5,676 nt of DNA from Acidobacteriota bacterium. GTDB taxonomy: Bacteria; Acidobacteriota; Terriglobia; Bryobacterales; Bryobacteraceae. Where the stretch lies: contig QHXU01000264.1 in assembly GCA_003223065.1 (NCBI GenBank), forward strand, positions 1-5,676, written 5' to 3'. Every line of letters begins with the position of its first letter. Position 1 is the stretch's first letter. A program made the translations under genes and the position numbers. Shown one piece after another: positions 5,672 to 5,676 of the stretch. Under the pieces are notes generated by a model, which ran no database searches, was not told where the DNA came from, and saw nothing but the letters and a program-made list of their open reading frames with translations.

Positions 5672-5676
5672 CGCTG

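Overview
The window looks like a chromosomal stretch of a high-GC soil-type acidobacterium, most likely of the Solibacter/Bryobacter group (Bryobacterales). This is inferred from three signs: a very long TonB-dependent receptor-like protein with an N-terminal carboxypeptidase-regulatory domain, of the kind heavily amplified in those genomes; a DUF2934-type C-terminal fragment; and palindromic intergenic repeats. No rRNA, tRNA or marker gene is present to prove the taxonomy.

Layout. Positions 1-1233 form a small-gene accessory segment bounded by two direct copies of a ~105-115 bp repeat (1-103, possibly cut by the window edge, and 1118-1233). Between them lie a headless DUF2934-like fragment that begins at the repeat edge (103-201), a complete Rieske [2Fe-2S] ferredoxin-like gene (263-571, +), a nested palindromic array (630-748) and a short stand-alone sigma-70 region 4-like helix-turn-helix ORF (897-1097, -). 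Positions 1234-1584 hold no gene that can be supported well. Positions 1585-4890 (-) are one intact 1101-residue outer-membrane receptor gene with signal peptide, strong ribosome binding site and a plausible extended -10 promoter. Upstream of it, on the same strand, lie a decayed serine-recombinase fragment (about 5075-5211) and a small polytopic membrane protein gene (5231-5671, -) whose start is 5 bases from the window edge.

Working together. There is no sign of a multi-gene pathway. The receptor has no SusD-like, ExbB/ExbD/TonB or enzyme partner here, and the Rieske protein has no oxygenase or reductase partner. The theme is genome plasticity: a duplicated repeat, a gene fragment at its edge, a recombinase relic and palindromic repeats around ordinary housekeeping or uptake genes. 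I did not find a convincing new defence or mobile system. The points most worth checking are the direct-repeat-bounded segment, the lone sigma region 4 protein and the nested palindromic array.
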